Assembly (NCBI RefSeq): GCF_031834595.1
Contig: NZ_CP115541.1
Location: 558,001 to 622,000 of the forward strand
Direction of reading: 5' to 3'
Length of the DNA stretch: 64,000 nt
DNA from: Stenotrophomonas oahuensis
Lineage (GTDB): Bacteria > Pseudomonadota > Gammaproteobacteria > Xanthomonadales > Xanthomonadaceae
The position numbers and the translations under genes were made by a program. The notes below the pieces were generated by a model. That model saw nothing but the letters and a program-made list of their open reading frames with translations, ran no database searches and had not been told where the DNA came from. Shown here in pieces: positions 18,677 to 25,981 of the stretch. The stretch's first letter is position 1. Each line of letters opens with the position of its first letter.

Positions 18677-20530
18677 TCAGGCCATCAACTCCATCCACGC
18701 GGCCTCGGCCTTCTCCAGCTGCTGCGCGGTCGCTTCACGGTCACGCCCCAGCACGGCCATGCGGGTGGCGTCGGCGTAGATGGCCGGATCAGCCAGCTGA
18801 CGATCCAGCTCGGCCAGCTTGCCTTCCAGTTCGTTGACCTTGGCTTCGGCCGCGGCCAGCTTGACCGGGTTGCCGGCCTTGCGCGCCGGCATCGGCGGGG
18901 TCGGCGGCACCGGGTCCGGCGCGGCCGCAGCCATCTTCTGCTTGGTGCCCTGCGCGGCTGGGCGCGAGCGCAGCCACGCCGCGTATTCGTCCAGATCGCC
19001 ATCGAACGGTTCCACCACGCCATCCGCCACACGCCAGAACGTGTCGCAGACCAGGCCGATCAGATGGCGGTCATGCGAAACCATCACGATCGCGCCCTCG
19101 AACGTGGACAGCGCTTCGGCCAAGGCCTCGCGCATTTCCAGATCCAGATGGTTGGTCGGTTCGTCGAGCAGCAGCACATTGGGCTGCTGCCAGGCAATCA
19201 TCGCCAGCGCCAGGCGCGCGCGCTCGCCGCCGGAGAAGCCGTCCACTGATTCAAACGCGCGATCACCGGCGAAGTTCCACTTGCCGAGGAAATCGCGGAA
19301 CGACTGGTTGTTGCCGTCCGGCGAAATTTCGCGGAAGTGGTCCATCGGTGACTGCCCTTCGTGCAGCGATTCCACCGTGTGCTGGGCGAAGTAACCAATC
19401 CGCAGATCCGGGTGCGCAGCGCGTTCGCCGGCCACCGGGGCCAGTTCGCCGACCAGGGTCTTGACCAGGGTGGTCTTACCGGCACCGTTCGGGCCGAGCA
19501 GGCCGATGCGCTGACCGGCTTCCAAGCCAAAGCCGACGTTGTGCAGGATCACCGCGTCCTTGCCGTAACCCGCTTCCACGTCGTTCAGACGGATCAGCGA
19601 GAACGGCAGCTTGGTCGGCGGAGCGAATTCAATGCGGAATTCGCGCTCCATGCGCACCGCCTCGGTGCCGGTCAGCTTGGCCAGGCGCTTCATCCGGCTC
19701 TGTGCCTGGGTGGCCTTGCTGGCCAACGCCTTGAAGCGGTCAATGAAGCTCTGCAGATGGGCGCGCTCGGCCTGTTCCTTCTCATGCGCGATCTGCTGCT
19801 GGCGCAACTGCTCGGCACGCTGGCGCTCGAAGTCGGTGTAGCCGCCGGTGTACAGCTTGGCGCTGCCGCCGTGCAGGTGCAGGGTGTGGGTGGCCACGTT
19901 GTCGAGGAACTCGCGGTCATGCGAGATCAGCAGCAGGGTGCCCGGGTACTTCAGCAGCCACTGTTCCAGCCAGAACACCGCGTCCAGATCCAGGTGGTTG
20001 GTCGGTTCGTCGAGCAGCAGCAGGTCGCTGGGCATCATCAGTGCGCGCGCCAGGTTCAGGCGCGCCCGCCAGCCACCGGAGAACTCGCCGACCGCGCGGG
20101 TGTGGGTGTCGGAGGGGAAGCCCAGGCCGTGCAGCAGCTTGCCGGCACGCGCCTCGGCGTCGTAGGCACCCACTTCGGCCATCTTCTGGTGCGCGTTGGC
20201 CACCGCCTCCCAGTCTTCGCGCGCGGTCGCCTCGGCTTCCTCGCGCAGCACGGCGGCCACTTCGGTGTCGCCTTCCAGCACGAACGACAGCGCGGGGTCC
20301 GGGAGCGCCGGGGTTTCCTGGGCCACGCTGGCAATACGGATCTTGCCGGGCAAGTCGACGTCGCCCTTGTCGGCTTCCAGCTCGCCCTGCACGGCCGCGA
20401 ACAGGCTGGACTTGCCGGCCCCGTTGCGGCCCACCACGCCCACGCGGTAGCCCGCATGCAGGGTCAGGTCGACGTTGGACAACAGCAGCCGCTCGCCGCG
20501 GCGCAAGGCGAAGTTACGAAGGGAGATCAT
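18677..20530 (-). CDS. ABC-F family ATPase (YheS/Uup type)
   Basis: 617 residues from MISLRNFALRRGERLLL. Two ABC domains in one chain without membrane segments: Walker A GRNGAGKS and GPNGAGKT, signatures FSGGWRARL and FSGGERARL, and both with LLLDEPTNHLDLD/E. A charged interdomain linker (about 240-300, RQRAEQLRQQQIAHEKEQAE) and a C-terminal coiled coil (about 555-617) complete an ABC-F protein of the YheS kind. Such proteins act on the ribosome. The start was chosen at 20530 because it gives the usual MI.L.N N-terminus. It is divergent from the TonB-dependent receptor gene. Confidence 0.9.
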   Translation of the reverse strand: MISLRNFALRRGERLLLSNVDLTLHAGYRVGVVGRNGAGKSSLFAAVQGELEADKGDVDLPGKIRIASVAQETPALPDPALSFVLEGDTEVAAVLREEAEATAREDWEAVANAHQKMAEVGAYDAEARAGKLLHGLGFPSDTHTRAVGEFSGGWRARLNLARALMMPSDLLLLDEPTNHLDLDAVFWLEQWLLKYPGTLLLISHDREFLDNVATHTLHLHGGSAKLYTGGYTDFERQRAEQLRQQQIAHEKEQAERAHLQSFIDRFKALASKATQAQSRMKRLAKLTGTEAVRMEREFRIEFAPPTKLPFSLIRLNDVEAGYGKDAVILHNVGFGLEAGQRIGLLGPNGAGKTTLVKTLVGELAPVAGERAAHPDLRIGYFAQHTVESLHEGQSPMDHFREISPDGNNQSFRDFLGKWNFAGDRAFESVDGFSGGERARLALAMIAWQQPNVLLLDEPTNHLDLEMREALAEALSTFEGAIVMVSHDRHLIGLVCDTFWRVADGVVEPFDGDLDEYAAWLRSRPAAQGTKQKMAAAAPDPVPPTPPMPARKAGNPVKLAAAEAKVNELEGKLAELDRQLADPAIYADATRMAVLGRDREATAQQLEKAEAAWMELMA

Positions 20531-20708
20531 CAAGGGGGTCCATATAACGGAATGGAATGTGCTGGTAAGCACCTTTCCTGCGACGCAATTCTAGCGTTAA
20601 CGAATACTTGACGCGCCCCGGTCTGCGCGCGGCGGTGTCGTTCTCTCCCACGGAACCGTCCGCGCCCGCACCGGGAACCTGTTCAGCTACGTTAATGGCC
20701 CGTATTCA

Positions 20709-23096
20709 ATGAACCGCAAGACCACGCTCGCCGCCGCCGTTGCCGTCGTGCTCGGCGCTTCCGCCCTCTCCGCCAGCGCCCAGACCGCGCCGGCCGCCTC
20801 CCCCAGCACCCTGGACACGGTGATCGTCACCGGTACCCGCGTCGCCGACCGTACGGTGGCCGAGTCGCAGTCGCCGATCGACATCATCACCCCCGAGGCC
20901 CTTCAGTCCACGGGTACCACCGAACTGGCCACCGCCCTCGCCCGTGCCCTGCCCTCGCTGAATTTCCCGCGCCCGGCCCTGACCGACGGCACCAGCGGCA
21001 TCCGCCCGGCGCAGCTGCGCGGGCTGTCCCCGGACCAGGTGCTGGTGCTGGTCAACGGCAAGCGCCGCCACACCTCGGCGCAGATCAACGTCAACGGCAG
21101 CATCGGCCGCGGCTCGTCGGCGGTGGACATCAATGCGATTCCGATTGCCGCCATCGAGCGGGTCGAAGTGCTGCGTGACGGCGCGTCCGCCCAGTACGGC
21201 TCGGATGCGATCGCCGGGGTGATCAACATCGTGCTGAAGGGTGCGGACAGCGGCGGCAGCCTGGCGCTGGACGCCGGCCAGTACTCGGCCGGCGACGGCA
21301 ACCGCTACCAGCTGTCCGGCGACGCTGGGGTCGGCTTTGCCGATGGCCGCGGCAAGCTGCATGTGGCCGGACAGATCCTGCAGCAGGACGAAAGCAACCG
21401 CGCCGGGCCTTACCAGGGCACCACGCCGAACACGGGCAACTTCCCGGACATCGGCCAGACCACCTTCGTGGTCGGCGACCCGCAGGTGGACGCCACGGCA
21501 GCGTCGGCCAATGCCAGCTTCCAGTTCAGCGACCGCCTGTCGGCCTACGCGACGGTGCTGGCCAGCAACCGCGACATCACCTCGTTCGCGTTCTACCGTT
21601 CGCGCAACAACAGCGGGCAAGGCGCGCTGCTGGCGCAGACCTATCCTGACGGCTTCGTGCCGCAGATCAACCAGTACTCCAAGGACCGTTCGGTGGTGGC
21701 CGGGCTGAAGGGCAGCACCGAAAGCGGCTGGACCTGGGATGTGAGCTACAACCATGGTGAGAACACCATCGATTTCCACACCCGCAACACGATCAACTAT
21801 GCGCTGGGCGTGAACAGCCCGCGTTCGTTCTATGCGGGCGAGCTGAAGTACGCGCAGGACATCGGCAATGTGGACATCACCAAGACCCTGGACTGGGGTC
21901 TGGCCTACCCGGTGACGTTGTCGTTCGGCGGCGAGTACCGCCGCGAGACCTGGGAACAGGGCGCGGGCGAACCGAACTCGTACACCGGCACGGGTGCGCA
22001 GGGCTTCGGCGGTTTCACGCCGCTCAACGCGGTGGATGCGGATCGCCACAACTACGCGGTGTATGCGGGGCTGGAAGCGGACTTCACCGACAAGTTCTCG
22101 GCCGGTGCAACGGGTCGTTACGAGGATTACTCGGACTTCGGCGACAAGTTCTCGGGCAAGCTGTCGGCGCGCTATGCATTCACCGACAAGGTGGCGCTGC
22201 GCGCGACGGCCTCGAGCGGCTTCCGTGCGCCGTCGCTGGCGCAGCAGAGCTACCAGGCGGTGACCAGCACGATCGTCAACGGGGCGTTCGTGGAACGCGG
22301 CACCTTCCCGACCACCAGCGCGGCGGCGCAGGCACTGGGGGCGAGCCCGCTGAAGGCGGAAAGTTCGACGTCGTACAGCCTGGGCCTGGTGCTGCAGCCG
22401 GTGGACCGGCTGTACCTGACGGTGGATGCGTACCAGATCGACATCGACGACCGCATCATTCTGTCGACGAACATCACCACCAACGCGGCGACCAACAGTC
22501 TGCTGGCGGGTCTGGGGCTGCCGGGGGTGACGGCGTTCTCGTACTTCACCAACGGGGTGGACACGCGCACGCGCGGCGTGGATGCGGTGGCAAGCTACAC
22601 GGTGCCATTCAGCGCGAGCTCGCTGGAGCTGACGGCGGCATACAGCTACAACGAGACCGAGGTGAAGAAGTACATCGCTTCGCCGGCGGTGTTCGGCACG
22701 CTGGGGCTGACCCAGTCGCTGATCGGACGTGACGAGGTGGGCCGCATTGAAGACAGCTACCCGCGCGACAAGACGATTCTGAGCGGCACGTGGCGCTCGG
22801 ACCACTGGGACCTGAGTCTGGCGGCGACGCGCTATGGTGAGTTCACGGTACGCAACTCGGCCACGCCGACGCGCGACCAGACCTACGGCGACTCGTGGGT
22901 GCTGGATGCATCGGTGAGCTACAAGCCGAGCGCGAACTGGGCGTTGACCCTGGGTGCGGACAACATCCTGGACGAATACCCGGACCGCACGGTGGACCTG
23001 CAGAACTCCACCTGGGGCATGCTGCCGTACAGCAACTACTCGCCGTACGGTTTCAACGGTGCCTACGTATACGGGCGCATCACCTACAAGTGGTGA
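20709..23096 (+). CDS. TonB-dependent outer membrane receptor
   Basis: 795 residues. Signal peptide (MNRKTTLAAAVAVVLGASAL to SAQ), a TonB-box-like LDTVIVTGTR, a plug domain (about 50-160; QLRGLSPDQVLVLVNGKRRH and VEVLRDGASAQYGSDAIAGV), then a 22-strand type beta-barrel ending in FNGAYVYGRITYKW with a terminal aromatic. Substrate not deducible; a siderophore or plant-derived compound is possible. It is a paralogue of the receptor at 42485. No Fur box was recognised in the 178 bp upstream. Confidence 0.92.
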   Translation: MNRKTTLAAAVAVVLGASALSASAQTAPAASPSTLDTVIVTGTRVADRTVAESQSPIDIITPEALQSTGTTELATALARALPSLNFPRPALTDGTSGIRPAQLRGLSPDQVLVLVNGKRRHTSAQINVNGSIGRGSSAVDINAIPIAAIERVEVLRDGASAQYGSDAIAGVINIVLKGADSGGSLALDAGQYSAGDGNRYQLSGDAGVGFADGRGKLHVAGQILQQDESNRAGPYQGTTPNTGNFPDIGQTTFVVGDPQVDATAASANASFQFSDRLSAYATVLASNRDITSFAFYRSRNNSGQGALLAQTYPDGFVPQINQYSKDRSVVAGLKGSTESGWTWDVSYNHGENTIDFHTRNTINYALGVNSPRSFYAGELKYAQDIGNVDITKTLDWGLAYPVTLSFGGEYRRETWEQGAGEPNSYTGTGAQGFGGFTPLNAVDADRHNYAVYAGLEADFTDKFSAGATGRYEDYSDFGDKFSGKLSARYAFTDKVALRATASSGFRAPSLAQQSYQAVTSTIVNGAFVERGTFPTTSAAAQALGASPLKAESSTSYSLGLVLQPVDRLYLTVDAYQIDIDDRIILSTNITTNAATNSLLAGLGLPGVTAFSYFTNGVDTRTRGVDAVASYTVPFSASSLELTAAYSYNETEVKKYIASPAVFGTLGLTQSLIGRDEVGRIEDSYPRDKTILSGTWRSDHWDLSLAATRYGEFTVRNSATPTRDQTYGDSWVLDASVSYKPSANWALTLGADNILDEYPDRTVDLQNSTWGMLPYSNYSPYGFNGAYVYGRITYKW

Positions 23097-23160
23097 TGCC
23101 CCCGCTGCCGGTCGGTATCGCTTGATTGCACGCGACCGACCGGCCTCTGCATGCGATCGG

Positions 23161-23243
23161 TATGCCTGATTGCATGCGACCGGTATGCCTGATTGCATGC
23201 GACCGGTATGCCTGATTGCATGCGACCGGTATGCCTGATTGCA
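23161..23243. repeat. 23-bp tandem repeats, 3.6 copies
   Basis: Three identical 23-bp units (23161-23183, 23184-23206, 23207-23229) and a 14-bp partial unit. Each contains TGATTGCATGCGACCGG with the palindrome GCATGC. Diverged units extend upstream to about 23115. The array starts 64 bp after the receptor stop codon. Confidence 0.95.
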
Positions 23244-23251
23244 CAGGATCC

Positions 23252-23283
23252 GTAGAGCTGGGCTTGCCCGGCTGCTGTTGGCT
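23252..23283 (+). repeat. GTAG-type REP, second subfamily
   Basis: GTAGAG head with stem GGGCTTGCCCGG and the tail CTGCTGTTGGCT. An inverted copy with one mismatch over 32 bp is at 25871-25902, and a related pair is at 34511-34566. Confidence 0.8.
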
Positions 23284-23471
23284 TTTGGCGAACAGCCGGT
23301 GCCCACGGGCTCTCTGGCTCGGCGGCTCGGGATGGGCGTTCCGGGGGACGCCGCAAGTACGTCCTTGTAGGCTCAGTCGCCGCATCCATGCGGCTCATGC
23401 CCCCTCCAGCCCACCCCGACCCGCCACGACAAATTGTCGGTGGCCATGGGAAATCAAAACCAATCCATCAT

Positions 23472-23573
23472 CTGTCGGTGCACCGGCCCTCTCAGTGCAC
23501 TGGCCCTGTCGGTTCACTGGCCCTGTCGGTTCACTGCCCCTGTCGGTTCACTGCTCCTGTCGGTGCTCTGACC
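23472..23573. repeat. 17-bp tandem repeats, 6 copies
   Basis: Six consecutive 17-bp units, consensus CTGTCGGTTCACTGGCC, at 23472, 23489, 23506, 23523, 23540 and 23557. The outer units carry substitutions (GCAC for TTCAC and similar); the central ones differ by one or two bases. Confidence 0.93.
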
Positions 23574-23913
23574 TGCTCTGGTGGGATCGGTCGAAAGACG
23601 ATCGCCGTGAAACCACCAACACGCTTTAACGCATGAACCCCGGATCGAAACGCGCGCCAATGACGCACACGACCCGCCCTTAGACACACCCCTCGGCGCA
23701 AACCTCAACGCACGTCACACTTCGCAACATCAACCTCCGGCCGATTCCGACATCGCGCCCCGACACCCGCCTCCCGCGCACCAAACCTCTCGCCTGCCAC
23801 ATGCGCCAGTCACGTCACACGATTTGCTGACGCGCCAAGAAATCGCCACGATTCTTTCGCAATTGCCTGTTTTTTCCATCACGGCATTCCAGCAGAGTGG
23901 CCCCGGGAGCGTA

Positions 23914-24088
23914 GAAACTCCGGTCTTGAAAGCAGTATTTTGTCCTGCGCTGGAACTGCTCATGTCCTGCGTCGGGAGGGTGGCTAATACAACACCCCCG
24001 TTTGGGGGAAATACGCCCGCCGTCATTGTTTGTTGCTTTCAAGCCGCGGTTTCTAACCTCCCGACCCCTCGCCGTCCTGGCAGGGGTC
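23914..24088 (+). ncRNA. Candidate c4-like antisense leader RNA
   Basis: Two segments near the 5' side are complementary to two later segments in the same order. Segment a (23914-23934, GAAACTCCGG then TCTTGAAAGCA) pairs with a' (24034-24053, TGCTTTCAAG then CCGCGGTTTC). Segment b (23971-23981, GTCGGGAGGGT) pairs with b' (24055-24065, AACCTCCCGAC). A hairpin CCCCC-GTTT-GGGGG lies between (23995-24008) and a second hairpin GACCCCT/AGGGGTC at 24063-24088 precedes the next gene's RBS. The a-b-a'-b' order is the layout of the phage P1/P7 c4 RNA, where the upstream RNA silences the downstream message. The assignment is inference from topology. Confidence 0.45.
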
Positions 24089-24108
24089 AACGCGTTCTGG
24101 AGGTTTAC

Positions 24109-24342
24109 ATGCAGAAGCCGAAATGGGTCCGGGCGAAAGTGGAAGATGACCTGCGCCGCCACTTCAAGTCGGTGGTGACACAAGGGCAGTACTCGCCCTC
24201 CGAAGCCATCCGCATGTTCATGCGGCGCGTCGTCAGGATTCCCCACGCAACCGAACCGCTGGCAGTGAGCAAAGCCATCAAAAAGGCGGCCGACGACGTA
24301 GCCAAAGAACTACGTAGCGACGCGCCATGCGCGTCCCCATGA
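24109..24342 (+). CDS. Small ribbon-helix-helix-like (RelB/DinJ-type) protein
   Basis: 77 residues from ATG at 24109 with GGAGG 5 bp upstream. The sequence VRAKVEDDLRRHFKSVV, then YSPSEAIRMFMRRVV, has the strand-helix-helix pattern of RelB/DinJ-type antitoxins. No toxin gene follows, so it may be a lone regulator, a phage-type repressor or an orphan antitoxin. The last nine codons (RSDAPCASP) are encoded by a REP element, so the natural C-terminus may have been lost. The same frame is open upstream to 23824, giving a possible 172-residue longer product. The leader suggests RNA-level control. Confidence 0.6.
   Translation: MQKPKWVRAKVEDDLRRHFKSVVTQGQYSPSEAIRMFMRRVVRIPHATEPLAVSKAIKKAADDVAKELRSDAPCASP
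24314..24336 (+). repeat. GTAG-type REP overlapping a gene end
   Basis: GTAG head with the palindrome GACGCGCCATGCGCGTC; it encodes the last residues of the ribbon-helix-helix-like protein. Confidence 0.8.
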
Positions 24343-24485
24343 TCCCCACCCCGCGCAATCGCCACGGGAGGCCGCCATTACCGGCGGCCCATCGCTGACG
24401 AACAGCAAACGTCATCCCATGTCGCGCCTGACCTCGCCTGAGTGGCATCCCGCCATGATCCGCGCATGCATCACGGAGTTGCCCC

Positions 24486-24884
24486 ATGACGTTCCATGTC
24501 AACGCACGTCACGCCACTGCCTGCGCACTCGCCACAGCGATGGCGCTCGCCTTGGCCGGCTGCACAGGAGATCAGGTGAAACCCAGCTATTCCAGATCCA
24601 GTCTTGAGCCGGTCATCGCGACCCAAGTGTCGGAGTACACGCTGCAGATACAGTTCGAGGAGCCCGCCGAAAGCATGTTCTATGCGGGAGGCATCAGCTA
24701 CATCGTGCAAGGCGACACGATGAAGGTCGTCATTGATCGATGCCGGATCAATACGATGTGCGACACCATGCTTCGCCGCCATATCGAGCCTGGTCCTCCC
24801 CGGCCCGCGCTGCAGAACATCCCGCTACTCGCCCCTCGCGTCGTGATGATCTTCGCTGACGGGGAAGATCAGATCTTTCCATAA
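24486..24884 (+). CDS. Putative immunity lipoprotein (X-Tfi-like)
   Basis: 132 residues with a lipoprotein signal (ALATAMALALAGC; lipidated Cys26). The mature part is about 107 residues with a Cys pair in DRCRINTMCDTM and a beta-rich look. No family recognised. It sits 9 bp upstream of, and in the same direction as, an XVIPCD effector gene. In Xanthomonadales, type IV secretion effectors are typically paired with such small periplasmic lipoproteins that neutralise the toxin in the producer. Immunity is inferred from this context. Confidence 0.65.
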   Translation: MTFHVNARHATACALATAMALALAGCTGDQVKPSYSRSSLEPVIATQVSEYTLQIQFEEPAESMFYAGGISYIVQGDTMKVVIDRCRINTMCDTMLRRHIEPGPPRPALQNIPLLAPRVVMIFADGEDQIFP

Positions 24885-24893
24885 GGGATTCCG

Positions 24894-25774
24894 ATGACCG
24901 ACAAAGCAGTGCTCGGAATCCACAGCCAGATAGATCCACGCACCCAAGGATCATTCAATCAGTTCATTGATGGTCACGCCTGGTTGACCGTCTCCCGCAA
25001 TGGCCAAACCCAGTTCTATGGCCTTTGGCCCGACAACCACCCACTCACACCGGATAACGGGGCTGGCTCGGACATTCGTGTGGGCATGGAGGCCCGCTTC
25101 CGGCCTGACGCTTCCCGCTACTTTGCGCTGAACGAGGAGCAGGTTCACCATCTCGAAGCTGCATTGAGTGAGAACGTCGAGTGGGGTTACACCAACACCT
25201 GCGCATCGTGGGCCACAGATACGCTGCACAAGGTCACAGGCCAGAAACTGGAGGCCAGCGAGTTCGTACTCACCGACACCCCCAGGGAACTGATCGATGT
25301 CATCCGCAACGCGGAGCGGCTTCAGCCCTCCAGCCCGACGCGCCCGAATACTCCGCTGGAGGCCCCGCAGGAACCCTCCAGCGCACGATCACTGAGTGAT
25401 ATCTCCGAGCGGCTGCACCAGCAGGCCATTGACGGCGTCCATCGCTTGGATGCCAGCCTGGGCCGGGAGCCAGATGCGGCGAGCGAGCGGATGGCGGCCA
25501 GTCTGGCGCATCTGGCGCGATCCACCGGCTTCAGCCAGATCGATCACGTTCTGCTGGTCGACCCACCGATGCGACACCGGAATCGCAGAACGTGTTCATC
25601 GTGCAGGGAATGCTGGGTGAGGCGTCGCACCGGCGTGCGTACATGAGCGTACCGGGTGCCTTGCGTGAGCCGGCTGAGGACTCGCTGCAGAAGCTGCAGG
25701 ACCTGGATGCGACGCTGGCGGCGGAGCACGAGGCACGTGAGATGGGAATTGAGGTGGTTCGGCGGCGGGTGTGA
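24894..25774 (+). pseudogene. X-T4SS antibacterial effector with XVIPCD, frameshifted
   Basis: The first frame runs from ATG 24894 to 25646. The conserved C-terminal domain switches frame near 25560-25568, where one base is missing, and continues to 25774. Restoring one base gives about 293 residues. N-terminal domain (about 1-145): His28 in DGHAWL and Cys103 in TNTCASWA, the His-before-Cys order of permuted papain-fold amidases or peptidases. C-terminal part (about 175-293): the Xanthomonadales VirD4-interacting domain, ARSTGFSQIDHVLL, then across the shift NVFIVQGMLGEASHRRAYM and EDSLQKLQDLDATLAAEH. As sequenced, the product would lack most of the secretion signal. Either a real mutation or a sequencing error. 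Confidence 0.8.
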
Positions 25775-25870
25775 GTGATGGGTGTGGAGCCAGGACCGCA
25801 GTTGATCTTCCGTACCCCCCACCCGTCGGCCCCAAGCACGTAGACCGGCAATCGAGGGTTGGTCGCATGG

Positions 25871-25902
25871 AGCCAACAGCAGCCGGGCAAGCCCGGCTCT
25901 AC
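25871..25902 (-). repeat. GTAG-type REP, second subfamily
   Basis: Inverted copy of 23252-23283 (31 of 32 bases), located in the 207-bp gap between the effector remnant and ybaL. The two copies bracket the interval 23252-25902. Confidence 0.8.
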
Positions 25903-25981
25903 GTCAATGCACGCGTTCCGAATTTGCCGGATGGGGCTGCATCGGTGAAAATCGGGGTATCCCCCATTTCTGCGAGTCCCG

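Larger units (their letters stand above)
23097..24108. other. 1-kb gene-poor interval with two tandem repeat arrays and a structured leader
   Basis: No convincing protein gene. It holds degenerate and perfect 23-bp repeats (from about 23115), a REP element, a 17-bp repeat array, a stretch resembling GGTCGA-AGACGA short repeats near 23585-23610, about 190 bp of unremarkable sequence (23640-23823), and the complementary-segment leader of the next gene. Open frames across the arrays have repeat-derived composition. Confidence 0.7.

Noticed and set aside
23161-23243. Possible CRISPR array
   Set aside because: The 23-bp units are directly abutting with no spacers, and no cas genes are near.
20706-23306. 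866-codon minus-strand frame over the first receptor
   Set aside because: His/Arg/Val-rich shadow of the receptor gene; the receptor frame has a signal peptide, plug motifs and a barrel end.
23388-23636. Open frame of 82 codons across the 17-bp array
   Set aside because: Its sequence is just the repeat translated (HLSV/HRP-type repeats), with no RBS and no family resemblance.
24109-24342. Complete toxin-antitoxin module
   Set aside because: No toxin-like frame next to the RelB/DinJ-like gene; the following gene is a lipoprotein after 143 bp of REP sequence.
25560-25592. Programmed frameshift in the effector gene
   Set aside because: No slippery heptamer or downstream structure seen at the shift; a plain one-base deletion or sequencing error explains it better.
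23252-25902. Inverted REPs as ends of a transposon carrying the effector locus
   Set aside because: They are ordinary REP family members found elsewhere in the window, with no transposase or target duplication.
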